A DNA stretch of 64,000 nt from JBGQAS01 sp963699305 (GTDB lineage: Bacteria; Chloroflexota; Anaerolineae; Anaerolineales; Anaerolineaceae). This document shows, in pieces, positions 37,384 through 46,164 of the stretch. The position numbers and the translations under genes were made by a program. The notes beneath the pieces were generated by a model, which did not search any database, was not told the origin of the DNA, and saw only the letters and a list, made by a program, of their open reading frames with translations. Position 1 is the stretch's first letter. Each line of letters begins with the position of its first letter. Location of the stretch: the NCBI GenBank assembly GCA_963699305.1, contig OY969431.1, forward strand, positions 1,178,001-1,242,000, read 5' to 3'.

Positions 37384-38136
37384 ACAACATCGCTTAATCA
37401 ATTTGAAAAGCGCACCTGCTGTCAAACCCGGTGATTCCATCATAGGCATGTGACCGCAGTTTTTAGCAATTGCCAATTCACAATTTGGTAACAATTCCGC
37501 TAATTCTCGACTTTCCTCCAAAGGTATTATTTTATCAATATCACCGGCAATCACTAATGATGGAACTCTGACTTTTGGTAACCAGGGTGTGGCATCTTCT
37601 CTTTCTGCAATACCACGGAGTGTTCCTGATATACCTATTGGGGATGTCAGCAGCATAATCTGCTTGAGTTGTAATTGAAGGGAGGTTTTGGATGTTAATT
37701 TTGAGAGCATGGGATCCAGTACTTCTTCAACTCCGGATTTAAGCACTTGTTCTGCGGTGCGCAACCTGTCAAGTTTTTTCTCCTCCGAATCCGCTTTTGC
37801 GCGGGAAGCAACCAAAGCAAAGCCTGAAACTCTGTGAGGATAATGATGCACGAATTTTGCTGCTACGTATCCTCCCATCGAATGTCCAACGAGAACGACC
37901 TTCTCCACGCTCAATTCAGACATAAGTTCAAGTACATCATTAGCCATTTCCTTCATTGAATAAACACCATCAGGTGAAGGTGATCGCCCATGACCTCTCA
38001 GATCAGGCATGATAAGTCGGGCATCACGAGTCAGAAAAGGGACTATCGGATTCCAAATCGAATGATCCAAAGGATATCCGTGTAAAAGCATCATCGCTGG
38101 TCCTTTGCCTGATTCGATATAATGCAAGTTACCCAT
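37381..38136 (-). CDS. Alpha/beta-hydrolase fold protein
   Basis: A 251-residue cytosolic hydrolase. Seen: MLLHGYPLDHSIW (oxyanion HG motif), DLRGHGRSPSP, the nucleophile elbow VGHSMGGYVA, a late Asp in IAGDIDKIIP and the catalytic His in KNCGHMPMMESP. The cap region between the nucleophile and Asp is helical. Substrate is unknown; relatives include esterases and dienelactone- or haloperoxidase-type enzymes. I chose ATG at 38136 because it overlaps the cca stop as ATGGGTAA, giving coupling; an ATG at 38178 would overlap by 50 bases. It is the last gene of the tdk-hpt-cca unit. Confidence 0.8.
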   Translation of the reverse strand: MGNLHYIESGKGPAMMLLHGYPLDHSIWNPIVPFLTRDARLIMPDLRGHGRSPSPDGVYSMKEMANDVLELMSELSVEKVVLVGHSMGGYVAAKFVHHYPHRVSGFALVASRAKADSEEKKLDRLRTAEQVLKSGVEEVLDPMLSKLTSKTSLQLQLKQIMLLTSPIGISGTLRGIAEREDATPWLPKVRVPSLVIAGDIDKIIPLEESRELAELLPNCELAIAKNCGHMPMMESPGLTAGALFKLIKRCC

Positions 38137-39643
38137 TGTTGTATTTAACTGTTGATTCTGCACGTACATTTTTTTCAATCAACTTTTGCAAGAATTGGTA
38201 TGCTTCTTTTTGTGTATGCACATTTCCTGAGGCTTGCTCTTCTTTTAAAATCGCCAGCAATGAACCAATCATTGGACCTGATGATAAATTGAATTTCTTC
38301 ATAATCTGATCTCCCTTAATTAATAGCTTCGGATTAACAATTTTATTTCTTTTATTCCACCAGGCATCAAAAAGTGCAAGAGTTATTTTCATGAATTGAT
38401 CATGTTCTACTTTAGGATTGTAAAAAGGATCTTTTGCATAATAATCAGCGACGGAAAGAATCACAGCATCAATGCCTACCTCTCCCAATGATAGAAAATA
38501 CCGATATATTTCTCTTGGACTGATCGCTTTGGATTGACGAGCTAAATGGAAAGGTTTGGTGTGATTTAATACCACACTTGCAAGAAATTGACTTTCCGCT
38601 TTACTTAGGATGATCTGATCACCAAATCTTGCCGCGAGATGTGAACTAAGATTTTCGTGGCGATAATAGTGAACTGCACCATCCCAATCTACAGCTTTAC
38701 AATCAACTACACCTGCATCGTGGAATAAAGCTGCTAACACCAATAAAGAGAATCGGGTGCGACCTTCTGTAATTGCATTCTCCAAATGGGAGAATAGTTT
38801 TTTTCTATAGCTATATGTCCCTCTAATAAATGAATGGATTTCCTTGTTTTCGTATTTCTGTTTTGAAATGGATCCTGAAGTTTCAATTCGTATTTTGTAA
38901 AGGTTATCAATGGTTAATAACGTATGTTTCGATACAGTGGCTAAGTCCTGTTTAAGTGATCCATTAATTCCAAGGCGGGAAAGAAATATTTCATCAAAGA
39001 TTTTCATCTGAATCATTAATTCCAAAGCTTCACAAAAATTGGAATTTTCAATTAATAGAAATAGTTCATCGCGAATCCGTTCAGATGAAATATTTGCAAG
39101 CAAACTTGCATTATTGATAATTTCCTTTTCAAGATTACCATCAATTTCTAGGCCCAATTGCAATTTGAGCCTTATTGCGCGCAATATCCGCAATGGATCA
39201 TCCACGATGCTAGCTGGAGAACAGAGGATAATTCTACGTTTTTTTAATGCAGTTTCGCCTTTCAAAGGGTCAATTAGCACTGAAGGGTTTTGAATATCTA
39301 CTGCTATTGCATTGATTGTGAAATCCCTTCGCTGTAGATCCTCCATAATTGTCGCACCTTGCATCATTGCAAAATCAAGTGTGAGGGTAAACTCGTCCTT
39401 GTTATTGTAGATAACTCTAGCGGTCCTGCGTACAGGGTCAAGGATAAAAAAGACTCCTTTTAGCTTTTGTGCGACTCTTCTTGCCAAGAGAATGGAATCC
39501 CCCCGTACAGCAAAATCCAGATCATGTATGGCTATTTCCAGTAGTTGGTCACGTACCGCACCCCCAACTAAGAATACAGAGTCGTCCGCGGATTTTGTTT
39601 CGCGGATGACTCTCAGTAAATTATGAATAACCTTCAAATTCAT
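38129..39643 (-). CDS. cca: CCA-adding tRNA nucleotidyltransferase with HD domain
   Basis: A class II nucleotidyltransferase/poly(A) polymerase head: FLVGGAVRDQLL, HDLDFAVRG with the metal-binding DLD, RRDFTINAIAVD, and the RNA-recognition DDPLRILRAIRLKLQLG. A C-terminal HD-type domain follows (ALFHDAGVVD; YYRHENLSSHLA). Length is 504 residues. It matures or repairs tRNA 3' ends; the HD domain may be a phosphatase or phosphodiesterase acting on end-damaged tRNA. It overlaps hpt by four bases and the hydrolase by eight. From sequence alone a poly(A) polymerase or a split A- or CC-adding enzyme cannot be fully excluded. Confidence 0.88.
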   Translation of the reverse strand: MNLKVIHNLLRVIRETKSADDSVFLVGGAVRDQLLEIAIHDLDFAVRGDSILLARRVAQKLKGVFFILDPVRRTARVIYNNKDEFTLTLDFAMMQGATIMEDLQRRDFTINAIAVDIQNPSVLIDPLKGETALKKRRIILCSPASIVDDPLRILRAIRLKLQLGLEIDGNLEKEIINNASLLANISSERIRDELFLLIENSNFCEALELMIQMKIFDEIFLSRLGINGSLKQDLATVSKHTLLTIDNLYKIRIETSGSISKQKYENKEIHSFIRGTYSYRKKLFSHLENAITEGRTRFSLLVLAALFHDAGVVDCKAVDWDGAVHYYRHENLSSHLAARFGDQIILSKAESQFLASVVLNHTKPFHLARQSKAISPREIYRYFLSLGEVGIDAVILSVADYYAKDPFYNPKVEHDQFMKITLALFDAWWNKRNKIVNPKLLIKGDQIMKKFNLSSGPMIGSLLAILKEEQASGNVHTQKEAYQFLQKLIEKNVRAESTVKYNNG

Positions 39644-40216
39644 CCGGATTTATGAGTTTTTAGTTCCTGATATTTAAATAGGTCAACCACGCCAATAAAT
39701 GGCAGATTGCGGTAAATTTCATCCAGGTCTAAACCATAGCCAAATACAAATTTATTGGGAATCTGAAAACCAACATATTTTAATTGGAACGGCAACCTCT
39801 CTGCGTTCTGTTTTATCCAGCAGTGTACATACTTCCAGGCTTTTAGGTTCCCGTGTAGAGAGTAACTCCAGAACCGAGGCAAGGGTACGCCCACTGTCAA
39901 TGATATCCTCGATAACCAGTACCTCCTTATCACAAATATCATTAATCAAATCAAGCGTGATCCGGATATTACCGGTCGAAGTCCGTGCTCCCGTTCCATA
40001 TGATGATACTGCCATAAACTCTACTGCATGGGGGATCCGTATACGTCGCATCAGATCCGTTAAAAACATCACTCCACCCCGTAATATACAAACCAGCAGT
40101 AATCCATTTTTCCCCTCGTAATCACTACTGATTTGCTCGCCCAATTCAGCAATACGGGTTTGGAGTTTTTTCTCTGGGATCAATATTTCAGCAAGGACAT
40201 CATGATAATCAATCAT
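39640..40216 (-). CDS. hpt: Hypoxanthine phosphoribosyltransferase (frameshifted)
   Basis: Purine salvage enzyme making IMP or GMP from hypoxanthine or guanine and PRPP. The first frame carries LVCILRGGVMFLTDLMRRI, VSSYGTGARTSTGNI (flexible loop) and the PRPP motif VLVIEDIIDSGRTL. The frame breaks in a run of four T (plus strand 39778-39781), after which VGFQIPNKFVFGYGLDLDE and RNLPFIGVV continue in another frame to 39640. The restored length is about 191 residues. The gene lies between tdk (12 bases upstream) and cca (four-base overlap). The mutation or read error removes the purine-binding segment if real. Confidence 0.9.
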
Positions 40217-40228
40217 TCTTCAACCTAT

Positions 40229-40798
40229 CTATCGCGGTACTTCGTGATGCTTACGGCAGCGGGCTTCATACATTTCCGCAGCACCAACAATTACAATCGG
40301 ATCGTCAAAGTGGGCAGGATGTCCATTGACCAATCGTTGAGTGCGACTGGCAGGTTCACCGCATACAATGCAAATTGCTTGAAGTTTTTCAACCGTCTCA
40401 GCTTTCGCAATCAATACTGGCATGCTGCCGAAAGGCTCTCCACGGAAATCTAACTCAAGACCGGCAACAAGCACGCGGATCCCTTTATCAGCCAATTTAG
40501 TAGCAACGTCAACTACCTCCGGATCGAAGAATTGCGCTTCATCAATACCCACAACTGTAGTATCTGGGTCCAACAGCACCAAAATCTCGTTCGCTTTTTT
40601 TATTGGGATTGCGTCATACGCAATACCAGCATGGGAGGTGACTTTTTCTGCATCATACCGTACATCAATTATGGGTTTAAAAACTTGCACTTTTTGCTTG
40701 GCAATGGTGGCGCGTTTCAACCTGCGTATGAGTTCTTCCGTCTTCCCGCTGAACATTGATCCGCAAATGACTTCAATGGATCCCGTATGATGCTTCAT
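40229..40798 (-). CDS. tdk: Thymidine kinase
   Basis: Type II thymidine kinase of 189 residues, salvaging thymidine to dTMP. Seen: the P-loop GSMFSGKTEELIRRLKR near the N-terminus, the Walker B-like VVGIDEAQFFD, the lasso region YEARCRKHH, and zinc-binding cysteines in CIVCGEP. AGGAGG lies 6 bases before the ATG. First gene of a salvage and tRNA operon (tdk-hpt-cca-hydrolase). It is divergent from the phosphatase gene with an 82-base gap that must hold both promoters. Confidence 0.95.
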   Translation of the reverse strand: MKHHTGSIEVICGSMFSGKTEELIRRLKRATIAKQKVQVFKPIIDVRYDAEKVTSHAGIAYDAIPIKKANEILVLLDPDTTVVGIDEAQFFDPEVVDVATKLADKGIRVLVAGLELDFRGEPFGSMPVLIAKAETVEKLQAICIVCGEPASRTQRLVNGHPAHFDDPIVIVGAAEMYEARCRKHHEVPR

Positions 40799-40866
40799 GC
40801 CTAACCTCCTATGAGAGATAAGTAGATTTTACACTATCTCGCGTCTTTGATTTGGTATTTGTCCGA

Positions 40867-40872
40867 TATAAT
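40867..40872 (+). promoter_or_regulatory. -10 box of the HAD phosphatase gene (leaderless)
   Basis: TATAAT ends 8 bases before the ATG at 40881; no ribosome binding site is visible. Confidence 0.45.
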
Positions 40873-40880
40873 GCTCGATA

Positions 40881-41673
40881 ATGAATATACCTTCAATTTC
40901 CATCCATACATTAGAAGACATTCAATGTTTTTTGTTGGATCTGGATGGGACATTTACAATGGATGAGCATTTGCTTCCTGGTGCGCTTGAGTTGCTGGAT
41001 TGGTTTACAACAAATAATATCCGATATCTCTTTCTTACCAACAACTCTTCGAAAAGTAATGACGATTATTTAACTAAGTTTAACTAGACTTGGACTTAAC
41101 CTAAGTTCGACTCAGATTTTTACTTCAGGTCAAGCTACTGCTATCTACCTGCAAAATCAACATCACGGTAAAAGAGTTTACGTTTTAGGTACACCCTCCT
41201 TGATCCACGAATTGAAGAAATATGATATTCAAATTGATGATGTCAATCCGGACGTTCTAGTCCTTGGCTTTGATACCTCACTCACCTATGAAAAGCTTGT
41301 GAAATTTTGTAATTTTGTTCGCAAAGGTGTGTTTTATATTGCTACCCATGCGGATATCAATTGCCCAACCCGTGAGGGTTTTATCCCGGATGCAGGATCA
41401 TTTATCGGATTAATAAAGACCTCTACTGGGAGAATACCAAATCTTGTAATTGGAAAACCGAATAAGCCAATTGTTGATGCATTATGCCTATTCACAGGCG
41501 TATCTGCCAGCCACATGGTGATGATAGGTGATCGATTATATACCGATATGGCGATGAGACAACATGGAATCAAGACGATTCTAGTATTAACAGGTGAAAC
41601 AAGAGCTATCGATGTAAAAAATTCTCCTTTTCGACCGGATTACATTGTCAAAGATCTTCCTCAACTCTTGTAA
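40881..41673 (+). CDS. NagD-type HAD phosphatase (frameshifted)
   Basis: A HAD-IIA sugar or nucleotide phosphatase. The first frame (to 41087) has the nucleophile motif FLLDLDGTFTMDE and LFLTNNSSKS (motif II). At a TTT run (41079-41081) the frame breaks; one T fewer gives continuous sequence YLTKLTRLGLNLS into the second frame. That frame contains LVIGKPNKPIVDAL (motif III Lys) and MIGDRLYTDMAMRQHGI (motif IV), ending at 41673. The restored length is about 263 residues, normal for the family. Substrate unknown. The mRNA appears leaderless. A strong bidirectional terminator follows. Confidence 0.85.
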
Positions 41674-41677
41674 ATTA

Positions 41678-41709
41678 AAACACAACCCGGAAATTTCCGG
41701 GTCGTGTTT
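41678..41709. terminator. Bidirectional terminator between the HAD gene and rpmE
   Basis: A near-perfect palindrome whose core is ACCCGGAAATTTCCGGGT with AAACAC/GTGTTT arms; T-rich sequence follows on both strands. Confidence 0.8.
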
Positions 41710-41724
41710 GTTATTTATTAAAAA

Positions 41725-42201
41725 CTAAACCGTGATCTCTTCTGCTGCTTTTGGTAGATCGTAACCCAACTGGCGCAATTTCTTCTTTAGATCGATTAAT
41801 GACTTGCGTCCAAAGCCTTCAATAGCAAGCATTGCAGCTTCACCTTCGACTAGCTTATCCATCACCTGACCCACCTTGGTGATGCCGGCTTTCGCCAAAG
41901 CTTCAATTGAACGCGTACCAAGTTCCAATTCAGTGATGGGGCGCTCAGGAGATACTTTTGCATCCTCTTTGGATTTCTTCTGCTCGACATAATCCTGGCG
42001 AGCTTGCAGTTTCTTATAAAAACGATCCACCTGGCCTTCGATATCGATTAAACGTTGCTGTTGACCGGTAAAGAATGGGTGACACTTTGAACACACTTCG
42101 GTGCGGATCTCCTTACGGGTCGAACCGGTGGTCCAGGTGTTTCCACAAGCACAAGTGACCTTGGCATCAGGATAATATGTTGGATGAATACCTTCCTTCA
42201 T
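41725..42201 (-). CDS. rpmE: Ribosomal protein L31 fused to an RNA polymerase alpha-CTD-like domain
   Basis: Residues 1-70 are a zinc-binding L31: GIHPTYYPDAKVTCACGNTW with C17 and C19, then CSKCHPFFTG with C37 and C40. A charged linker (about 65-87) leads into residues 88-150. That stretch aligns along its whole length with the C-terminal domain of RNA polymerase alpha: ITELELGTRSIEALAKAGI then AIEGFGRKSLIDLKKKL. The counterpart of the DNA-contacting Arg265 (R97) and the G-x-K-S segment are kept. Ordinary L31 is 65-90 residues, so the total of 158 is exceptional. It is the third gene after rplU and rpmA, with a good upstream context and no frame break. Confidence 0.9.
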   Translation of the reverse strand: MKEGIHPTYYPDAKVTCACGNTWTTGSTRKEIRTEVCSKCHPFFTGQQQRLIDIEGQVDRFYKKLQARQDYVEQKKSKEDAKVSPERPITELELGTRSIEALAKAGITKVGQVMDKLVEGEAAMLAIEGFGRKSLIDLKKKLRQLGYDLPKAAEEITV

Positions 42202-42212
42202 TTTTTACCTTC

Positions 42213-42476
42213 CTATTTCTGTTCGCCAGGTTGAATGCTGACAATTTTTTGTCCGTTAGGTAGAGTTTCAAACAATACTACGCCAGTCATTGTGGCAAAA
42301 AGAGTATCATCTTTGCCAATTCCGATATTTAATCCGGGTTTTATGTGAGTACCACGCTGCCGAACGATGATATTTCCAGAGAGAACAAATTCACCTGCAT
42401 ACTTCTTTACGCCAAGGCGTTGCGCGTTACTGTCACGACCGTTGCGGACGGAACCGCCACCTTTTTTGTGTGCCAT
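42213..42476 (-). CDS. rpmA: Ribosomal protein L27
   Basis: An 87-residue large-subunit protein whose N-terminal tail reaches the peptidyl-transferase centre. It begins MAHKKGGGSVRNGRDSNAQRLGVKK-like, the standard L27 signature without the cleavable extension seen in Firmicutes, followed by VRQRGTHIKPGLNIGIGKD. It lies 3 bases after rplU and 11 bases before rpmE, in the usual rplU-rpmA order. No intervening ysxB-type protease gene is present. Confidence 0.97.
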   Translation of the reverse strand: MAHKKGGGSVRNGRDSNAQRLGVKKYAGEFVLSGNIIVRQRGTHIKPGLNIGIGKDDTLFATMTGVVLFETLPNGQKIVSIQPGEQK

Positions 42477-42479
42477 GTT

Positions 42480-42797
42480 TTACTCCTTACCAATCTTTTC
42501 GACCTTTAATTGTGTATACTGCTGACGATGACCCGTTTTTACACGGATTCGTTTTTTAGGTCGATACTTAAAGATTGTAACTTTTGGACCTTTGTCATGC
42601 CCGATAACAAGTGCACTGACTTTAACACCCTTGATTGTCGGGGTTCCGATGGTAATTTTGTCTTCATCCACCAATAAGAGAACCTTGTCCAGATCAACTT
42701 TCTCATTGATCTCGATTTGCAGTCGATCCACTTCTATAATCCCACCTTCGGTGGTTTTATACTGCTTTCCACCACTTTCAACTATTGCATACTTCAT
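42480..42797 (-). CDS. rplU: Ribosomal protein L21
   Basis: A 105-residue protein starting MKYAIVESGGKQYKTTEG, the L21 hallmark, and containing KVTIFKYRPKKRIRVKTGHRQQY, the conserved RNA-binding C-terminal signature. ATG at 42797 has GGAG 7 bases upstream; a longer frame to 42809 does not. It is the first gene of rplU-rpmA-rpmE, with a perfect sigma70 consensus promoter just inside the selB 3' flank and a leader of about 110 bases that can form a hairpin. Confidence 0.97.
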   Translation of the reverse strand: MKYAIVESGGKQYKTTEGGIIEVDRLQIEINEKVDLDKVLLLVDEDKITIGTPTIKGVKVSALVIGHDKGPKVTIFKYRPKKRIRVKTGHRQQYTQLKVEKIGKE

Positions 42798-42915
42798 TAT
42801 TCGCTCCAATCTTCACTTCACCGCAGTCCCTGCGCATAATTACGCCTGGCTGCGAGAAAGTTGGGGATACAACGTCCTGCCCCAGCGAACCAATGCCGGG
42901 GCAAGGCAGAGGAAT

Positions 42916-42944
42916 ATTATACAGTTTCCGTATCAGTATGTCAA
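42916..42944 (-). promoter_or_regulatory. Consensus promoter of the rplU operon
   Basis: On the minus strand TTGACA (42939-42944), exactly 17 bases, TATAAT (42916-42921). The leader that follows (about 42909-42798) includes a TGCCCC/GGGGCA stem, a possible autoregulatory site. Confidence 0.85.
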
Positions 42945-42953
42945 TCCTGAATT

Positions 42954-44855
42954 TTACTTCGGACCGAATTTGGGTTTTCGAATATCCCCTTCGCGAACAG
43001 TTATTCCTATGGCATCCAAGTGTTCCAGAAGAGCTTGTGCGTATCTGCGGCTGATTTTCATCATGTCTCTGAATTCACCTAAAGTAAATTGTGGGTGGAG
43101 AGAAAACAATTTTTTCGTTTCTTCGATAAGCGTTAAATAATCCTCTTTTTTATAAACGACCTCATCGGAAACAGGTATCAATACTTTTTGATCGACGAGT
43201 GTCATGTATAGATCAGATCCGATCGATTCTTGACACTCTTTAATAGTAGGAGGCATAAATGGGGATTGAGAAAATCTTTGTAGAAGCTGATGTATACTTA
43301 CCTGTTGATTTGTAGAAAATTGAACTTGGTATCCGGGGAGTGTTAACAAGGAACCTAGGTCGTTCAGGAGACCCTTTTGAATCCAAGTTCTAATAAAAAC
43401 CTGATAGGCTTTTGGCTCTATCTTTAACTTTTCTTTCAATTCTTCCTTGGGCATTCCACTCCGTAATGGATTTATCTGAAGATACTTTTGTATCTCTTGA
43501 ATTACCTTTTCTGAGAGTGTCCTGAATGACTTTTCCGAAGTAATTATTGAGGAATCCTTGCTTGATTTTGGATCAGAAAGCCGCATCAGCTGATTTTGCT
43601 GTACTAATTTTTCGATGGATGCCATTACAACATCCTCTGCCAATCTGGATAATTTGATGACCTCGTTAATGGAAAGTGTTATTGATTTCTCAAAAACCGA
43701 AAGGATGATTTCTTCCGGCGATCCATTTTCAATGGTGCTCAATTTTTCCAAAATTTCTTTATCGAAACGTTTGTGACGATTACTCGGAAAGGGATCAACG
43801 ATCTCTCCGCCGCCCAATGTTTCACCTGGTGAGGGTCTGCGCAAAATATAACGGTCCCCACGCATGGTCACAACAGGCTGCTTCAATTCCAATTGCAACC
43901 AACCTTTCTGACCAGGTCGTAATTCGTCAACTCCCAAGACTCGTACCCTTGCTTGTACTTCTGATGCTCCGACAAATAATTTAACTTCCGAATTATGTTG
44001 AAGTGGAGAGGAAGCATCTTTTAACAACGTTAAGTTGACATCGATCTTTTTTGTCGTTTGATATTTTCCTAATTGCACCAACACATCTCCTCTGATAATT
44101 TGGTCAACATTAATACCACTAATATTAACTGCCGTTCTGCCACCGGGAGGGCTTACCTCTGTTTTATTTTGATAGGATTGAAGACCACGTATTCTGCCTT
44201 TAATGTGTGTAGGGAGAATCTCAATTTCATCGCCTAAATGGAGACTGCCATCCAACAATGTACCTGTCACAACTGTACCAAACCCGGAAATTGAAAAAAC
44301 TCTGTCGATTGGTAATCTTGCTCGGTTGAGATCTGGGCGTTCTGGTTGGTTTTTGAGGATCGAAACAAGAACCTTTTTTAATTCCTCTACTCCTGTTCCT
44401 GTTTTTGACGAAACTTTCAGAATGGGTGCAGTCTCCAGAATCGTATTCTTCACCAATTGCCGGATATCGTTCTCCATCATTTCCAGCCATTCGACATCCT
44501 CAGCTAAATCAATTTTTGTGAGAGCGATTAACCCACCATGTATCTTAAGGATATCGAGAATCGCCAAATGTTCACGTGTCTGTGGCATTACACCTTCATC
44601 AGCTGCGATGACGAAGATGACCGCATCAATTCCACCCACGCCTGCAAGCATATTTTCGATGAAATCGCGATGACCTGGAACATCCACAATTCCAACTTCT
44701 CCTATTTCTGGTAGCTCCAACCATGCAAAACCCAATTCGATGGTCATTTCTCGCTGGACTTCTTCTTTCAACCTGTCTGGATGAATCCCGGTCAATGCTT
44801 TTACCAATGATGATTTTCCATGATCAACATGACCAGCGGTCCCGATTACATACAT
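42954..44855 (-). CDS. selB: Selenocysteine-specific elongation factor SelB
   Basis: GTPase that delivers Sec-tRNA to UGA codons marked by a SECIS element. Seen: TAGHVDHGKSSLVKALTG (G1), VDVPGHRDFIENMLAG (G3), TKID (G4), and the EF-Tu-like domains II and III with FSISGFGTVVTGTLL. The C-terminal half (about residues 390-633) consists of winged helices that bind SECIS RNA. Length 633 is normal. The presence of SelB implies that the genome encodes selenoproteins; none is evident in this window, and selA, selC and selD are not here. It ends just before the rplU promoter. Confidence 0.95.
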   Translation of the reverse strand: MYVIGTAGHVDHGKSSLVKALTGIHPDRLKEEVQREMTIELGFAWLELPEIGEVGIVDVPGHRDFIENMLAGVGGIDAVIFVIAADEGVMPQTREHLAILDILKIHGGLIALTKIDLAEDVEWLEMMENDIRQLVKNTILETAPILKVSSKTGTGVEELKKVLVSILKNQPERPDLNRARLPIDRVFSISGFGTVVTGTLLDGSLHLGDEIEILPTHIKGRIRGLQSYQNKTEVSPPGGRTAVNISGINVDQIIRGDVLVQLGKYQTTKKIDVNLTLLKDASSPLQHNSEVKLFVGASEVQARVRVLGVDELRPGQKGWLQLELKQPVVTMRGDRYILRRPSPGETLGGGEIVDPFPSNRHKRFDKEILEKLSTIENGSPEEIILSVFEKSITLSINEVIKLSRLAEDVVMASIEKLVQQNQLMRLSDPKSSKDSSIITSEKSFRTLSEKVIQEIQKYLQINPLRSGMPKEELKEKLKIEPKAYQVFIRTWIQKGLLNDLGSLLTLPGYQVQFSTNQQVSIHQLLQRFSQSPFMPPTIKECQESIGSDLYMTLVDQKVLIPVSDEVVYKKEDYLTLIEETKKLFSLHPQFTLGEFRDMMKISRRYAQALLEHLDAIGITVREGDIRKPKFGPK

Positions 44856-44872
44856 GCCACATCCTTTTTCTT

Positions 44873-44912
44873 AAAAACCCGGCTTCTTGTCATGAAACCG
44901 GGTTGTTTTTTG
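44873..44912. terminator. Terminator between the coiled-coil genes and selB
   Basis: AACCCGG (44876-44882) pairs with CCGGGTT (44898-44904); five T follow on the minus strand and six T on the plus strand. Confidence 0.7.
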
Positions 44913-44926
44913 ATTTTTTGTGAATG

Positions 44927-45430
44927 TCAAATAATCCTACCAGTGTTTCTTTCGTTGGATTCTAGCCATTGATTTACAAATTCAAGAATACCTAGTAAAT
45001 GCTTTTTATTGATCTCTGCGGTACCGACAAAATTTTCCTTCAATTCCTGGGTCAGATCTTCAAGAGCAATTAATCTTTCTCGGGTTTTTTCATATTCCTG
45101 TGAAATCTCTCTTTGGATTTCATCTTGCCCAAGAGAGTAGTTCGCCCATCGTTTTTGATCCTCAGCTTTGAAATTTAGCCAGTCCTGACGCGAACGTTCC
45201 TCAGTGATTCGCTGCATTTCAGAGATTTCGTTCATTCTTCTATCCAAGCGCTGGTTCATCTCTTCAAATGTTGTTTGTAATCTCTTTAATGTTCGTAAAG
45301 TTTCATCTAGAGATTTTAGCTTTACCTCGAAACTTTTCGCGTCAGAATCAACGCTTTCAAAGCGTCCTTGCCATACCTTCCAGACTCGATCCCGCTCAAC
45401 TTGTTGCAGATTTTGTTTTTCGATAAGCAT
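44927..45430 (-). CDS. Coiled-coil protein, unknown function (second of pair)
   Basis: A 167-residue, highly charged, mostly helical protein with heptad-like spacing of Leu, Met and Ile (for example FEEMNQRLDRRMNEISEMQ) and many Glu, Arg and Gln. No catalytic or membrane segment. It follows a similar coiled-coil gene on the same strand. The annotated ATG at 45430 has no clear ribosome site. A frame starting ATGA-coupled to the upstream stop (near 45472) would read MNSNRVKPIGDNLS and join after a one-base shift, so the true N-terminus may be about 14 residues longer. Function unknown; possibly a partner of the protein encoded upstream. Confidence 0.5.
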   Translation of the reverse strand: MLIEKQNLQQVERDRVWKVWQGRFESVDSDAKSFEVKLKSLDETLRTLKRLQTTFEEMNQRLDRRMNEISEMQRITEERSRQDWLNFKAEDQKRWANYSLGQDEIQREISQEYEKTRERLIALEDLTQELKENFVGTAEINKKHLLGILEFVNQWLESNERNTGRII

Positions 45431-45470
45431 GGTGAAAGATTGTCTCCGATCGGTTTCACTCGATTGGAAT

Positions 45471-46106
45471 TCATTTTAATCTCGCCTCCACGCGCTTGAT
45501 GGTTTCCAAGGCCAGGTCAATTCGCGTTCTGTGTTCATCCGAACGTTTTCGCAATGCCGCGACCTCCCCCTGAATATCTGTCAATCGTTTTGTGTCCTGG
45601 CGTTGAGTTTCCTGAATAAGTTTTAGATTTTGCCGGTACTCATCATCCAGATTTATTGTCGAACCGATAGTTTTCTGAATATCTTCAATCGTATGCTCCA
45701 ATCGATATTCTTTATCCGACCATTCCTTAAGAATTTTGTTGATTTCTTGAATGCTTTTTGTACCTTTCCGATACTCTGATACGGTTTTGTTCATCGATTC
45801 AAGATCATTCAAACGGACTTTTTCCAATTCCTGGTCACGTGAGTTTCGATGCTTTTCAATATTTCCGATTGTTCGATTTACATCTTTCCGAAGAGAAGTC
45901 AGCCCAACATCCAATTGCTCAAATCGCGCCGACATAGTCCTTAATCCAGTAACTTCTGAATTGGATTCTTTAATTGTTTCATTCAACGTTGTGATTGTTT
46001 TTTCCAAGCCCGAAATTTGTTTTTGCAACACAGCAATCTTGGAGCGGTCTTTTTCCCGGTCATTTTCCAATTTGGTTATTTTTCGCAGGATTTCTTCAGT
46101 TTCCAT
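45471..46106 (-). CDS. Coiled-coil protein, unknown function (first of pair)
   Basis: A 211-residue protein predicted to be almost wholly helical: repeated heptads (LQKQISGLEKTITTLNETI; ETIKRVEARLK) and very few aromatic residues. No signal peptide or membrane helix. ATG at 46106 has GAGG 6 bases upstream, better than the ATG at 46118. It lies between the membrane-complex genes and the second coiled-coil gene on the same strand, 58 bases after the first. Not recognised as a named family; structural or adaptor role is only a guess. Confidence 0.6.
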   Translation of the reverse strand: METEEILRKITKLENDREKDRSKIAVLQKQISGLEKTITTLNETIKESNSEVTGLRTMSARFEQLDVGLTSLRKDVNRTIGNIEKHRNSRDQELEKVRLNDLESMNKTVSEYRKGTKSIQEINKILKEWSDKEYRLEHTIEDIQKTIGSTINLDDEYRQNLKLIQETQRQDTKRLTDIQGEVAALRKRSDEHRTRIDLALETIKRVEARLK

Positions 46107-46164
46107 TTTCAACCTCATCGATCAATCTTAAAAGATTATACCAAACCCCCCCATTGCTATTTTT

